A DNA stretch of 64,000 nucleotides, from contig NZ_SZZT01000003.1 of NCBI RefSeq assembly GCF_009829945.1, positions 1-64,000 on the forward strand. Reading direction: 5' to 3'. Of this stretch, positions 21,710-31,150 are shown piece after piece. Every line of letters begins with the position of its first letter. Within the stretch, counting starts at the first letter, position 1. Both the position numbers and the translations under genes were made by a program. The notes beneath the pieces were generated by a model that had not been told where the DNA came from, did not search any database, and worked only from the letters and a program-made list of their open reading frames with translations. This DNA is from Pantoea sp. SoEX (lineage in GTDB: Bacteria; Pseudomonadota; Gammaproteobacteria; Enterobacterales; Enterobacteriaceae).

Positions 21710-22540
21710 ATGACAAACTCATATATACTTAATAAAATAAATGAATTAACGTGTTGGGTTTCAAATAATCAGTCAATTATTCTAATTCATATTTTTAATA
21801 TAGTTTCTGCTATATTAATAATTACAATTGGTGTATTAATTTCTAGGATAATATCTAATGGAATTAGACACATATTGCTCGTGCGTAATATTGAAATCAC
21901 TGTTGCTGATTTTCTGTCCGGATTAATAAGATATAGTATAGTTGCTTGTGTTATTAGTGCAGCTCTAGGTAGAATCGGTATACAATCCACATCTTTAATT
22001 ACTGTATTGGGAGCTGCTAGTTTAGCTGTAGGATTAGCTCTACAGGGTTCACTGGCAAATTTAGCAGCTGGAGTTTTATTAATAACATTTTATCCATGTC
22101 GAGCAGGAGAATTTGTTGATATAGGTGGAGTATCAGGAAGTATTATAAAAATTGAAGTTTTTTCAACTACTCTAAAAAGTTATGATGGTAAAATTATTAT
22201 TTTACCAAATAGTAAAATTATCAGCAGTGTTATAGTGAATTTTTCGAGAGAGCAAATTAGATGCAATGAATTTACTATTAATGTGGCATATGAAGCTAAT
22301 ATAGATAAAGTGATAAAATTATTAAGAGAAGTTGTTGAATCAGATAAGCGAGTGTTAAAAGATAGAGAAATTCAGATTGGTTTAAATGAAATTAATACAT
22401 CATCAATGAAATTTATTGTTAGGTGCTGGTGTAAAACAGATGATTTACAAAACGTTTACTGGGATTTATTAAAAGATTTTAAAATTATGTTAGATAATAA
22501 TAACTTCAGTATTCCATATTTTCGAAATATTAAAAATTAG
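21710..22540 (+). CDS. mscS: Small-conductance mechanosensitive channel MscS
   Basis: MscS (YggB) is an inner-membrane channel that opens under membrane tension to release osmolytes. The 276 residues (E. coli 286) show two N-terminal hydrophobic segments at about 25-50 and 60-85. The glycine/alanine-rich pore helix VLGAASLAVGLALQGSLANLAAG is the family signature, and the cytoplasmic beta domain is present (DIGGVSGSIIKI, LPNSKIISSVIVNFS). It follows fbaA as in E. coli. It is one of few osmotic-stress functions visible in the window. Confidence 0.95.
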   Translation: MTNSYILNKINELTCWVSNNQSIILIHIFNIVSAILIITIGVLISRIISNGIRHILLVRNIEITVADFLSGLIRYSIVACVISAALGRIGIQSTSLITVLGAASLAVGLALQGSLANLAAGVLLITFYPCRAGEFVDIGGVSGSIIKIEVFSTTLKSYDGKIIILPNSKIISSVIVNFSREQIRCNEFTINVAYEANIDKVIKLLREVVESDKRVLKDREIQIGLNEINTSSMKFIVRCWCKTDDLQNVYWDLLKDFKIMLDNNNFSIPYFRNIKN

Positions 22541-22707
22541 AAAATATATCTTAAGCTATAATCAATATTTATTTCATATTAAAATATATTACTATATACT
22601 CCAATTTTCAATTAGACATTTTTTATGTTTATTGATAATTAACAAATTATTAGTACAATGAAATTTATAATGTTATTCCACTTTATTTTTTAAGGTTTAA
22701 ATACATC

Positions 22708-23370
22708 ATGGATCGGGATAGCTTAAAAAAAGCTGTAGGTTTAGCTGCAATTAAATTTATACAAGCTGATAGCATAATTGGAATAGGTACAGGATCAACA
22801 GTTGATCATTTTATTAATGCATTGGATTTTATTAAATATAAAATAAAAGGTGTTGTATCTAGTTCAGAACAAACAACAAATAAACTAAAAAAATTTGGAA
22901 TAAAGATATTAAATTTAAATGAAGTAAAAATTTTACCTATTTATATTGATAGTGCAGATGAGATAGATCATCAAATGTGTATGATTAAAGGTGGTGGTGC
23001 AGCATTGACGAAAGAAAAAATTATAGCATCTGCAGCAAAACAATTTATCTGTATTGCGGATATTTCTAAAAGAGTTAATATTTTAGGAAAATTTCCTCTA
23101 CCAATTGAAATAATAGATATTTCTCGTAGTTTAGTTACTGAGGAAATAGAAAGAATAGGAGGTACTGTTAGGTACCGTAAGGGAGTAATAACAGAAAATG
23201 GAAATATCATTTTAGATGTATATAATTTATCTATTAAACAACCTGAAGTATTAGAGCAACATATTAATAGTATACCTGGTGTTGTTACCGTAGGTCTTTT
23301 TGCTGCTCGTAAAGCAGATCTTTTGTTAATTAGCAATCCTAGTAGTGGTATTGAGACTATTACAAGATGA
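22708..23370 (+). CDS. rpiA: Ribose-5-phosphate isomerase A
   Basis: RpiA interconverts ribose 5-phosphate and ribulose 5-phosphate, linking the pentose phosphate pathway to nucleotide synthesis. The 220 residues (E. coli 219) contain the substrate loop GIGTGSTVDHFI, the catalytic region DSADEIDHQMCMIKGGGAALTKEKI and the C-terminal PGVVTVGLFA. The gene stands alone between mscS and serA, and argP and other E. coli neighbours are deleted. A 7-bp inverted repeat (ATTGGTT/AACCAAT) lies a short distance after the stop and may be a weak terminator. Confidence 0.97.
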   Translation: MDRDSLKKAVGLAAIKFIQADSIIGIGTGSTVDHFINALDFIKYKIKGVVSSSEQTTNKLKKFGIKILNLNEVKILPIYIDSADEIDHQMCMIKGGGAALTKEKIIASAAKQFICIADISKRVNILGKFPLPIEIIDISRSLVTEEIERIGGTVRYRKGVITENGNIILDVYNLSIKQPEVLEQHINSIPGVVTVGLFAARKADLLLISNPSSGIETITR

Positions 23371-23491
23371 TTTTTAAAATATATAACAAATAATTATTGG
23401 TTAATACAATAACTTATAAACCAATTTATTTGATAATATTTTTTAAGTATATTCCCATCAATTAACTTTATATAAATATATTATATAGGAT

Positions 23492-24715
23492 ATGGAAAAA
23501 AATAAAATAAAATTCTTATTATTAGAAGATATACATCAAAGTGCAAGAGATAATTTACAATCTGCAGGTTATTCTAATATTGAATGTTACAAAACAGCTC
23601 TAGATATGAAATGCTTAACCAATTCTTTAAATAATGTACATTTTATTGGTATTCGTTCTAGATCGCAAATAAATCAGCATGTTTTATCTTTAACAAAAGA
23701 ACTACTAGCTATCGGTTGTTTCTGTATCGGTACTGATCACATTGACTTAAATGATGCAACTGTTAGAGGTATCCCAATTTTTAATGCACCTTTTTCAAAT
23801 ACTCGTTCTGTTGCAGAATTAGTTATCGGTGAAATGTTGATTATGTTACGAGGAATTCCAGCATTTAATGCAAAAATGCATCGTAATATTTGGTATAAAA
23901 CTTCACAAGGTTCCTACGAGGCGCGTAGTAAAAAAATTGGTATTATTGGTTACGGTCATATTGGTACTCAATTAGGCATATTAGCAGAAAGTCTGGGAAT
24001 GCATGTCTTTTTTTATGATATCGAAAACAAACTGCCTTTAGGTAATGCTGTGCAAGTTGATAAAATGCATGAATTACTTAAGATAAGTGATGTAGTTAGT
24101 TTACATGTACCAGAAACTAAACTAACTAATAACATGATTAGTACTAAAGAATTAGCTTATATGAAATCAACAGGTCTATTAATTAATACTTCACGTGGTA
24201 ATGTAGTAAATCTAACTGCATTATATAATGCACTAAAAGATAGAAAAATAGCAGGTGCAGCTATTGATGTGTTTCCACATGAACCCACGAATAACAGTTC
24301 TTTTATTTCTTCTTTAGAAGAATTTGATAATGTTATTCTCACTCCTCATATAGGAGGTTCTACAGAAGAAGCACAGGAAAATATTGGAATAGAAGTGAGT
24401 AGTAAATTAATAAAATATGTTAACAACGGTTCTACAATATCCGCTATAAACTTTCCAGAAGTTTCATTACCTATTCATAAATATAATATTAGTCGCTTTA
24501 TACATATACATAAAAATCGTCCTGGAATATTGAAAGCTATTAATAAAATTTTTGCTGATAAAAACATTAATATTTCTTCTCAACATCTTCAAACTTCATT
24601 ATCTATAGGTTATGTAGTAATAGATGCGATAAATACTAATAAAAAAACACTTAGAACAGTTTTGCAATTAATGCAATCTATTGAAGGAACGATCAGAACT
24701 CGGTTGTTGTATTAA
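23492..24715 (+). CDS. serA: D-3-phosphoglycerate dehydrogenase
   Basis: SerA commits 3-phosphoglycerate to serine synthesis, which also feeds cysteine. The 407 residues (E. coli 410) show the NAD-binding motif GIIGYGHIGTQLG (about 149-161), catalytic segments including NTSRGNVV and the histidine of TPHIGGSTEEAQ. The C-terminal ACT domain (about 335-407) includes the HKNRPGILKAIN stretch that binds the feedback inhibitor serine, so allosteric control is probably kept. Its stop codon directly abuts that of the convergent fau gene. Confidence 0.97.
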   Translation: MEKNKIKFLLLEDIHQSARDNLQSAGYSNIECYKTALDMKCLTNSLNNVHFIGIRSRSQINQHVLSLTKELLAIGCFCIGTDHIDLNDATVRGIPIFNAPFSNTRSVAELVIGEMLIMLRGIPAFNAKMHRNIWYKTSQGSYEARSKKIGIIGYGHIGTQLGILAESLGMHVFFYDIENKLPLGNAVQVDKMHELLKISDVVSLHVPETKLTNNMISTKELAYMKSTGLLINTSRGNVVNLTALYNALKDRKIAGAAIDVFPHEPTNNSSFISSLEEFDNVILTPHIGGSTEEAQENIGIEVSSKLIKYVNNGSTISAINFPEVSLPIHKYNISRFIHIHKNRPGILKAINKIFADKNINISSQHLQTSLSIGYVVIDAINTNKKTLRTVLQLMQSIEGTIRTRLLY

Positions 24716-25309
24716 TTAATAACATTTCCATATTTTCGAAGGAGTTATTATTATAGGTAAAGGTATATCCCATTTTTTTTTAGGTATTTCTTTTGTTAAC
24801 TGAAAATCATATGCTAATCCAATAGGCAGAAATGAATATTTTTCCCAATATTTTAAAATACGGTCATAAAATCCCCCTCCAAAACCTAAACGTTGACCAC
24901 TTATATCGAATGCTACTAACGGTACTAACATGACATCGATATTCTCAAGATTTATTAAATTTTTAGCGTTAAATTCTGGTTCTGGAATATTAAATTTATT
25001 TAAAATCAAATTAGTTTCTAATTCATATTTTATAAATAAAAGATTATGAGGTTTACAAGGATCCAATATAGGAAGAAAAATGTTTTTTCTTTTTTGTAAA
25101 AATATATATGTTGCAAGATTAGTATCTATTTCACCATCTACAGATAAAAAAGAAGCTATGTTATTTGCTTTTATTAATGAAGTATAATTCACTAAAAGTT
25201 TAGTTAATTTTGTTGATGATTCTAGTTGTTGTTTTTTTGATATTGAATTTCTTAAATTTCTCATGTATTTTCTAATATCATTTCGTTTTAGCAAAAAATT
25301 TTTTAACAT
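24716..25309 (-). CDS. fau: 5-formyltetrahydrofolate cyclo-ligase
   Basis: This enzyme (YgfA) converts 5-formyl-THF to 5,10-methenyl-THF with ATP. The 197-residue ORF (E. coli 182) contains the family motif RLGFGGGFYDR and the end segment WDIPLPIIITPSKIW. The extra N-terminal length precedes the conserved region; the true start might be an internal ATG at 25264. In E. coli the 6S RNA gene ssrS lies just upstream in the same transcript. I looked for it in 25310-25548 and see no match. Confidence 0.92.
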   Translation of the reverse strand: MLKNFLLKRNDIRKYMRNLRNSISKKQQLESSTKLTKLLVNYTSLIKANNIASFLSVDGEIDTNLATYIFLQKRKNIFLPILDPCKPHNLLFIKYELETNLILNKFNIPEPEFNAKNLINLENIDVMLVPLVAFDISGQRLGFGGGFYDRILKYWEKYSFLPIGLAYDFQLTKEIPKKKWDIPLPIIITPSKIWKCY

Positions 25310-25569
25310 TATATTTTCTATTTTAATAAAATATTTTTGTTTTTTCGATATAAAATAAATTATAAGTTTAATAAATATCTTTAAATTGATTTGTAGTTTT
25401 TTAATTTAGTTATATTAAAAGTTTGTGTAAACTGTAATGATTATTATTTTATTATATTTGTGTTACTGTATTTAATTTAATTATTATACCCTTTAAAATT
25501 GTTTTTTAACAGATATTGGATAAATTATAATTTATTTAACATTTAGATGTGAATAATATAGGAAAATAT

Positions 25570-26892
25570 ATGATTCCAATCAATATATTAAAATCCCGCC
25601 GAAAAAAAATTTTGTCAAAAATGATTTCAGGAAGTGCAATATTAATATTTGCAAATCCAAAAAATAATAAAAATAATAGCTATCAATTTTATCAAAACAA
25701 AAATTTTTGGTATTTTACTGGTTTTAATGAACCTTATTCTTTATTAATCATGATAAAACAAGATAATAAAGACAATCTAAAAATACTATTTAATAGAGCT
25801 AGAAATGTAGATGAAGAAATTTGGGTTAGTCGTCGTTTAGGACTAAATGAAGCTGTAACTAAGATAGATGTTGATTATGCTTTACCGTGGGATAGTGTAC
25901 ATGAACATCTTTTTAAATTATTGAATGGATTAAAAATAATATATCATGCATGGGGAGAACATAAATATGCTGATAAATTAGTATTTAATGTACTTGAAGA
26001 TTTACGTTTAAGAACATTAAAACATCAAGATTATATAAGTCCGAGTACGATTATTGATTGGCGTCCCTTAGTTTATGAAATGCGTTTATTTAAAGATCCT
26101 GAAGAAATAAATTTACTACGTACTTCTGGTAAAATTAATGCATTAGCACACACTAGAGCTATGAAATGTTGCCGACCGGGTATGTTTGAATATCAATTAG
26201 CAGGAGAAATCCATCACGAATTTAATCGTAATGGATCAAGGCGTTTATCTTATGATACAATTATTGGTTCTGGAGAAAATACATGTATTCTACACTATAC
26301 AAAAAATGAAAATCAAATGCAGGATGGCGATCTAGTATTAGTTGATGCAGGATGTGATTTTAATGAATATGCTAGCGATATTACTCGCACTTTTCCAGTA
26401 AATGGAAAATTTAATAAACAACAAAAAGACATATATAATATTGTTTTAAATTCATTAAATACTGCAAGATCAATGTTAAAACCGAATATTAATATGCAAG
26501 ATATTAATAATCATGTAATACATATAATAATTAATGGTTTAATTAAATTAGGTTTATTAAAAGGTAAAATAGATGAATTAATTGCTACACATGCTTACCA
26601 TAAATTTTTCATGCATAATTTAGGTCATTGGTTAGGACTTGAAGTACATGATGTTGGTTTTTACGGTAAAACAATTAATAATCAAATTCTTAAACCAAAT
26701 ATGGTACTTACAATAGAACCTGGAATATATATTTTACCAAATAAAAAACATATTCCAGTTGAATACCATGGTATTGGTGTTCGTATAGAGGATAACTTCA
26801 TTATTACTGAAACAGGAAACGAGTGTATTACTGACGGTGTTGTAAAAGAAATTAAAGATATAGAAAATATAATGAGAATATTAAATAAATAG
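25570..26892 (+). CDS. pepP: Xaa-Pro aminopeptidase P
   Basis: PepP removes N-terminal residues that precede proline. Starting at ATG 25570, with GGA six bases upstream, gives 440 residues (E. coli 441) and an N terminus that aligns; a GTG at 25549 would add seven. The pita-bread metallopeptidase domain shows the two-metal ligands: the Asp of VDAGCDF, the Asp of SDITRTFPV, the His of HNLGHWLGLEVHD and Glu residues in TIEPGIY and GVRIED. It converges with ygfZ. The ubiH and gcv genes that follow in E. coli are gone. Confidence 0.95.
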   Translation: MIPINILKSRRKKILSKMISGSAILIFANPKNNKNNSYQFYQNKNFWYFTGFNEPYSLLIMIKQDNKDNLKILFNRARNVDEEIWVSRRLGLNEAVTKIDVDYALPWDSVHEHLFKLLNGLKIIYHAWGEHKYADKLVFNVLEDLRLRTLKHQDYISPSTIIDWRPLVYEMRLFKDPEEINLLRTSGKINALAHTRAMKCCRPGMFEYQLAGEIHHEFNRNGSRRLSYDTIIGSGENTCILHYTKNENQMQDGDLVLVDAGCDFNEYASDITRTFPVNGKFNKQQKDIYNIVLNSLNTARSMLKPNINMQDINNHVIHIIINGLIKLGLLKGKIDELIATHAYHKFFMHNLGHWLGLEVHDVGFYGKTINNQILKPNMVLTIEPGIYILPNKKHIPVEYHGIGVRIEDNFIITETGNECITDGVVKEIKDIENIMRILNK

Positions 26893-26945
26893 ATATATGT
26901 TATATTTCCATTATTTAAAAGCCTTTGTTGTTTTAATATAATTGA

Positions 26946-27887
26946 TTATATAGGTTTAATTTTTAGAAAACTATGTCTATCATCTTTAACGCGAAAAATG
27001 CTATTTAGACAAATATCTTTATTTAATACTGCTTGCACCCAAACAAGGTTACTATCTAATTTTACTGATGCTAAAACTTTACCAATATTTTTCCAATTTT
27101 CATTTATTTTAATTTCTAAACAATCACTTACTAATGGTAAATGATTAGATTTTCCTTCTAACCAATATAACTTTTTTTTATTAATTTCAAGATATTTAGC
27201 ACGAGCTATTATCTCTTGTCCTATATAACAACCTTTACTAAAATCTATACCACCTAACATATGTAAATTAGTAGCTTGTGGTATAAATTTACCAGCATTT
27301 TTAAAATCTATTACAGGAATACCAGATTCAATATCTAATGCTAACCATTGTCTACTATCTTTAAAATCAACTGTACTTGACAATTTCTTTTTTAAAATAT
27401 TTCCTTTTTCATAACTAATAATTATTAAAAAACGTTCTATTGGATTTTGAAACCATAAGATGGTAGTGTCATTATGATGGACTACTGGAATATCTATATT
27501 AGGAACTACATTAAAAAAATTTTTTAATATTTTATTTGCTTGCGGTCCAGCTAAACCTAATAATAATTGTTCATTGTATACAAAATTTACTTGTGAAAAT
27601 AATGAATATTTTTTTATCTCTTTTAGTTGAATTTCAATTAGTTCTCTACGTATAATATATGCTAAATTTTTGCTAAAATGGAAAATACGCAAATTACTCC
27701 ACATTTTTCCAGAAGAATTACAATGTGCTGTTAAATAGTGTTGATTTTTATTTATTTTTGTAATGTCTAAAGTTAATTGAGTTTGTAAATATTTAGCTGT
27801 ATCAGCACCATGTACTGAAATTAAAGCCCAATCATCAAGAGCCATTAAAGTTAGTGGCAAAAGTGAAGATTCTGTAGGTAGTATCAT
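26946..27887 (-). CDS. ygfZ: Folate-binding protein YgfZ
   Basis: YgfZ is a folate-dependent protein related to the glycine cleavage T protein; it supports maintenance or assembly of certain Fe-S enzymes. The 313 residues (E. coli 326) contain the signature KGCYIGQEIIAR with its conserved cysteine, plus LQTQLTLD near the N terminus. Fe-S clients in the window include CysI and QueE, although MiaB is the best-known client (knowledge, not seen here). It is divergent from recJ across about 310 bp. Confidence 0.93.
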   Translation of the reverse strand: MILPTESSLLPLTLMALDDWALISVHGADTAKYLQTQLTLDITKINKNQHYLTAHCNSSGKMWSNLRIFHFSKNLAYIIRRELIEIQLKEIKKYSLFSQVNFVYNEQLLLGLAGPQANKILKNFFNVVPNIDIPVVHHNDTTILWFQNPIERFLIIISYEKGNILKKKLSSTVDFKDSRQWLALDIESGIPVIDFKNAGKFIPQATNLHMLGGIDFSKGCYIGQEIIARAKYLEINKKKLYWLEGKSNHLPLVSDCLEIKINENWKNIGKVLASVKLDSNLVWVQAVLNKDICLNSIFRVKDDRHSFLKIKPI

Positions 27888-28195
27888 AAGTTATTTAAAA
27901 GTTGACATTAATAATGAATTAATTATAAATATAAAAAATAACTTTTATTAAAGCTAGTAAATTTTATATATTATTACTATAAAATTATTTTTATATATAT
28001 ACAAGTCAAATTATTTTTATATATTAATTGTTAACATAATATTATTTATAAAACAAATATTAACTACATATTAATTAACAAATTAATGTTATGATATATA
28101 AAGACTATTGATTGAAAAATTACTAATTATGTATGTTAATTGTTTATAAAATACATATACATGAAACTTAATGAAGTTAATATAGTGAATAATCA
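27888..28195. other. Gene-free spacer between ygfZ and recJ
   Basis: About 308 bp of very AT-rich DNA separate divergent ygfZ and recJ. No ORF or RNA gene is seen. In E. coli the genes here would include dsbC and xerD upstream of recJ; neither is recognisable. The region presumably carries both promoters, but I could not single out a convincing -35/-10 pair. Confidence 0.55.
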
Positions 28196-29941
28196 GTGTT
28201 AAATTATAAAATTGAATTACGTAGGCGCAAAGCTACTATTAATAATAGTTTACCATCACACTTACCGCCACTGATAAAGCGTGTTTACTTAAATCGTGGA
28301 TTATGTAATTCTGAACAGTTAGAAAGGGGTACAAAAAAACTATTTTCATTTAGATCACTATATAACATAGATAAAGCAGTAGTATTAATTCATGATATGT
28401 TATTAAATAATCGCAAGATTGTAATTGTAGGAGATTTTGATGCAGATGGAGCAACTAGTACTGCATTAGTTGTATTAGCATTAAGAAGTATGGGATATAA
28501 GAATGTACAATATGTTATACCAAACCGCTTTAAAGATGGATACGGTTTGACCGAACAAATAGTAACTAACTTACATAAAAATGGTGCTGATATGATAATT
28601 ACAGTGGATAATGGCATCTCATCTCATGAAGGTATTACATGTGCTAAAAAATATAATATACCTGTAATTATTACCGATCATCATCTTCCTACTGATAATC
28701 TTCCGGATGCTCAAGTTATTATAAATCCTAATATTTCAAAATGTTCATCTGCATTATGCTCATTAGCCGGAGTTGGAGTTGCTTTTTACTTAATGATAGC
28801 TCTGAGAACATATTTACGTGAAAAAGGATGGTTTAGTAAAAAATGTATGGATCCTCCAAATTTAGCAAATTTATTAGATCTTGTTGCTTTAGGTACAGTT
28901 GTAGATGCAGTACCTCTTGATCTCAATAATAGAATTTTAGTTTGGCAAGGATTAAATCGAATTCGATCTGGAATATGTCGTCCAGGTATAATAGCTTTAT
29001 TAGAATTATCTAACTGCAGTTTTGATGAATTATCAACATATGATCTTAGTTATGTATTAGGACCTCGTATTAATGCAGCTGGCAGATTACATGATATGTC
29101 CAAGGGAGTTGCTTTATTATTAACAGATGATTTAAATCAAGCTCGAATGTTATCTGCTGAATTAGATATTCTGAATCAAAATCGTAAAAAAATAGAAACT
29201 GTTATGCAAAACGATGCATGGAAATTATGTAATATATTACATAAAGAAGAAAAAAATCTGCCTCCTGGTATTACAGTTTATCATCCTACATGGCATCAAG
29301 GAGTAGTTGGCATAATAGCTTCACGTCTAAAAGAACGTTTTCATCGACCAGTGGTTGCATTTGCACCTACAGGCATTGGAGATGGTATTTTAAAAGGTTC
29401 TGGTCGTTCTGTAGAAAATTTACATTTAAGAGATATACTTTCACATTTAAATATGTTAAAACCAAAATTAATGTTAAAATTTGGTGGACATGCTATGGCT
29501 GCTGGTTTATCTATTAAAGAATCAGATTATTATGAATTTAGCAAACACTTTTCCAAAGTGGTTGAAAAATTATTTAAAGATAAGTCAGTTTCATGTATTG
29601 TCTGGTCAGATGGTTGTTTAAAACCTTCAGATTTTTCTGTTGAAACTGCTGATTTATTACAAAAAGCAGGACCTTGGGGAAATTCATTTCCTGAACCAAC
29701 TTTTGATGGAAAATTTGAATTAATCAAACAACGTTTGATAAACAAAAAACATTTACATGTTTTATTAAGAATTTTTGAAAATGGCCCTGTGATTAACGGA
29801 GTATCATTTAATGTAGATACAAACTATTGGCCAAATAATAACATTAATAAAGTTGAATTATTGTATCGATTAGATATAACAAAATACCGTGGTAAACGTT
29901 TTATTCAACTAATCATAGATTATTTATGGCCTATATATTAA
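28196..29941 (+). CDS. recJ: Single-strand DNA 5'-3' exonuclease RecJ
   Basis: RecJ degrades single-stranded DNA from the 5' end in recombination and mismatch repair. The GTG at 28196 gives a protein of 581 residues (E. coli 577) whose first residues, LNYKIELRRRK, align with the E. coli start. DHH-family motifs are present: DFDADGATS, the DNGISS loop, TDHHLP, the downstream DLVALGTVVD, and the DHHA1-domain GGHAMAAG. prfB follows as in E. coli. With RecB lacking its nuclease, RecJ may be an important remaining end-processing exonuclease (inference). Confidence 0.95.
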   Translation: MLNYKIELRRRKATINNSLPSHLPPLIKRVYLNRGLCNSEQLERGTKKLFSFRSLYNIDKAVVLIHDMLLNNRKIVIVGDFDADGATSTALVVLALRSMGYKNVQYVIPNRFKDGYGLTEQIVTNLHKNGADMIITVDNGISSHEGITCAKKYNIPVIITDHHLPTDNLPDAQVIINPNISKCSSALCSLAGVGVAFYLMIALRTYLREKGWFSKKCMDPPNLANLLDLVALGTVVDAVPLDLNNRILVWQGLNRIRSGICRPGIIALLELSNCSFDELSTYDLSYVLGPRINAAGRLHDMSKGVALLLTDDLNQARMLSAELDILNQNRKKIETVMQNDAWKLCNILHKEEKNLPPGITVYHPTWHQGVVGIIASRLKERFHRPVVAFAPTGIGDGILKGSGRSVENLHLRDILSHLNMLKPKLMLKFGGHAMAAGLSIKESDYYEFSKHFSKVVEKLFKDKSVSCIVWSDGCLKPSDFSVETADLLQKAGPWGNSFPEPTFDGKFELIKQRLINKKHLHVLLRIFENGPVINGVSFNVDTNYWPNNNINKVELLYRLDITKYRGKRFIQLIIDYLWPIY

Positions 29942-30043
29942 TAAAAAATTCTAATATATTAATTTTAAGTAAAAATATGATTTAAATCAGCATTTAAATT
30001 GGTACTATTATATAATTTAATTTTAAATAAAGAGCTAACTATA

Positions 30044-31142
30044 ATGATTGAATTTCAGTTAATTAATAATCTTATTCATAGTCTACACGAACGAAATAAT
30101 AGACTTAGGAGTTGTTTTTGATTATATAAATAAAAAAAATCGGCTTGAACAAATTAATGTTGAATTAGAACAATCAAATATATGGAGTAATCACAATTTA
30201 GCACAAGCTTTAAGTAAAGAAAGATCTATTTTAAAATTAATAATTAACGATCTTGATAAAATTTCTTTAAAATTACGTGATGCAGAAGATCTTTTTGAAT
30301 TAATAAAAAATGTTAAAGATGAATTTAGTACTAAGGAAGTTATAAAAGAACTAGACACAATAAAAGATGATTTAGAAAAATTAGAATTTAGGAATATGTT
30401 TTCAAACGATAATGATAAATGTGATTGTTATATAGATTTTCAATCTGGTTCTGGTGGAACTGAAGCACAAGACTGGACCAGTATATTGATGAGAATGTAT
30501 CTCCGTTGGTTAGAATTTAAAGGTTTTAAAAGTCAAATTATTGATGAACATCCAGGTGATATTGTTGGTATAAAATCATCTACCATTCATGTGTCTGGTA
30601 ATTATGCATTTGGATGGTTACGTACAGAAACAGGCATTCATAGATTAGTAAGAAAAAGCCCTTTTGATTCAGGAAATCGCAGACATACTTCATTTAGTTC
30701 AGTTTTTGTATATCCAGAATTAGATAACTATATTAATATTGATATTAATTTATCAGACTTACGTATTGATGTTTATAGAGCATCAGGTGCTGGAGGACAA
30801 CATGTTAATCGTACTGAATCAGCAGTGCGTGTTACTCATATGCTTACTGGTACTGTTACTCAGTGTCAAAATAACCGCTCTCAGCATAAAAATAAAGAGC
30901 AAGCAATCAAACAAATGAAAGCTAAATTATATGAAATTGAGATGAAAAAGAAAAACGATGAAAAAAAATTTTTAGAAGATAATAAATCTTGTATAAGTTG
31001 GGGTAATCAAATTAGATCTTATATACTAGATGATTCCCGTATTAGAGATCTAAGAACTGGAATAGAAGTACGTAATACCCAAGAAGTATTAAACGGTAAT
31101 TTAGACCCATTTATTAAAGAAAGTTTAAAATTAGGTTTATAG
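30044..31142 (+). CDS. prfB: Peptide chain release factor 2, with programmed +1 frameshift
   Basis: RF2 ends translation at UGA and UAA. Translation starts at ATG 30044 (MIEFQLINN), runs 25 codons to an in-frame UGA at 30119-30121, and must shift +1 there to continue as [11 protein letters not shown] from 30120. The joined protein is 365 residues, exactly the E. coli length. Key motifs are [11 protein letters not shown], the GGQ loop GAGGQHVN and the recognition segment containing SPFDS. The shift site is described separately. lysS follows 8 bp later, as in E. coli. An internal ATG at 30396 opens the longest uninterrupted frame but would omit domain 1. Confidence 0.96.
30107..30121 (+). promoter_or_regulatory. 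prfB: prfB programmed +1 frameshift site
   Basis: The site reads AGGAG at 30107-30111 (internal Shine-Dalgarno-like element), then UUU at 30116-30118 and UGA at 30119-30121. In E. coli the equivalent is AGGGGG, CUU, UGA. The spacing from the AGG codon to the stop is the same. The P-site codon is UUU instead of CUU; slipping forward one base leaves a perfect UUU pairing, so shifting should still work. Low RF2 favours shifting and so more RF2: the classic autoregulatory loop is retained. Confidence 0.93.
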
Positions 31143-31150
31143 GAAAAAAT

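Noticed and set aside
25310-25569. Possible 6S RNA gene (ssrS) upstream of fau
   Set aside because: The position is right by synteny, but the sequence is AT-rich with no match to the conserved 6S closing stem or bubble.
29290-29517. 75-codon open frame inside recJ
   Set aside because: Out-of-frame shadow of the intact RecJ coding sequence; rich in W, C and R from frame-shifted codons.
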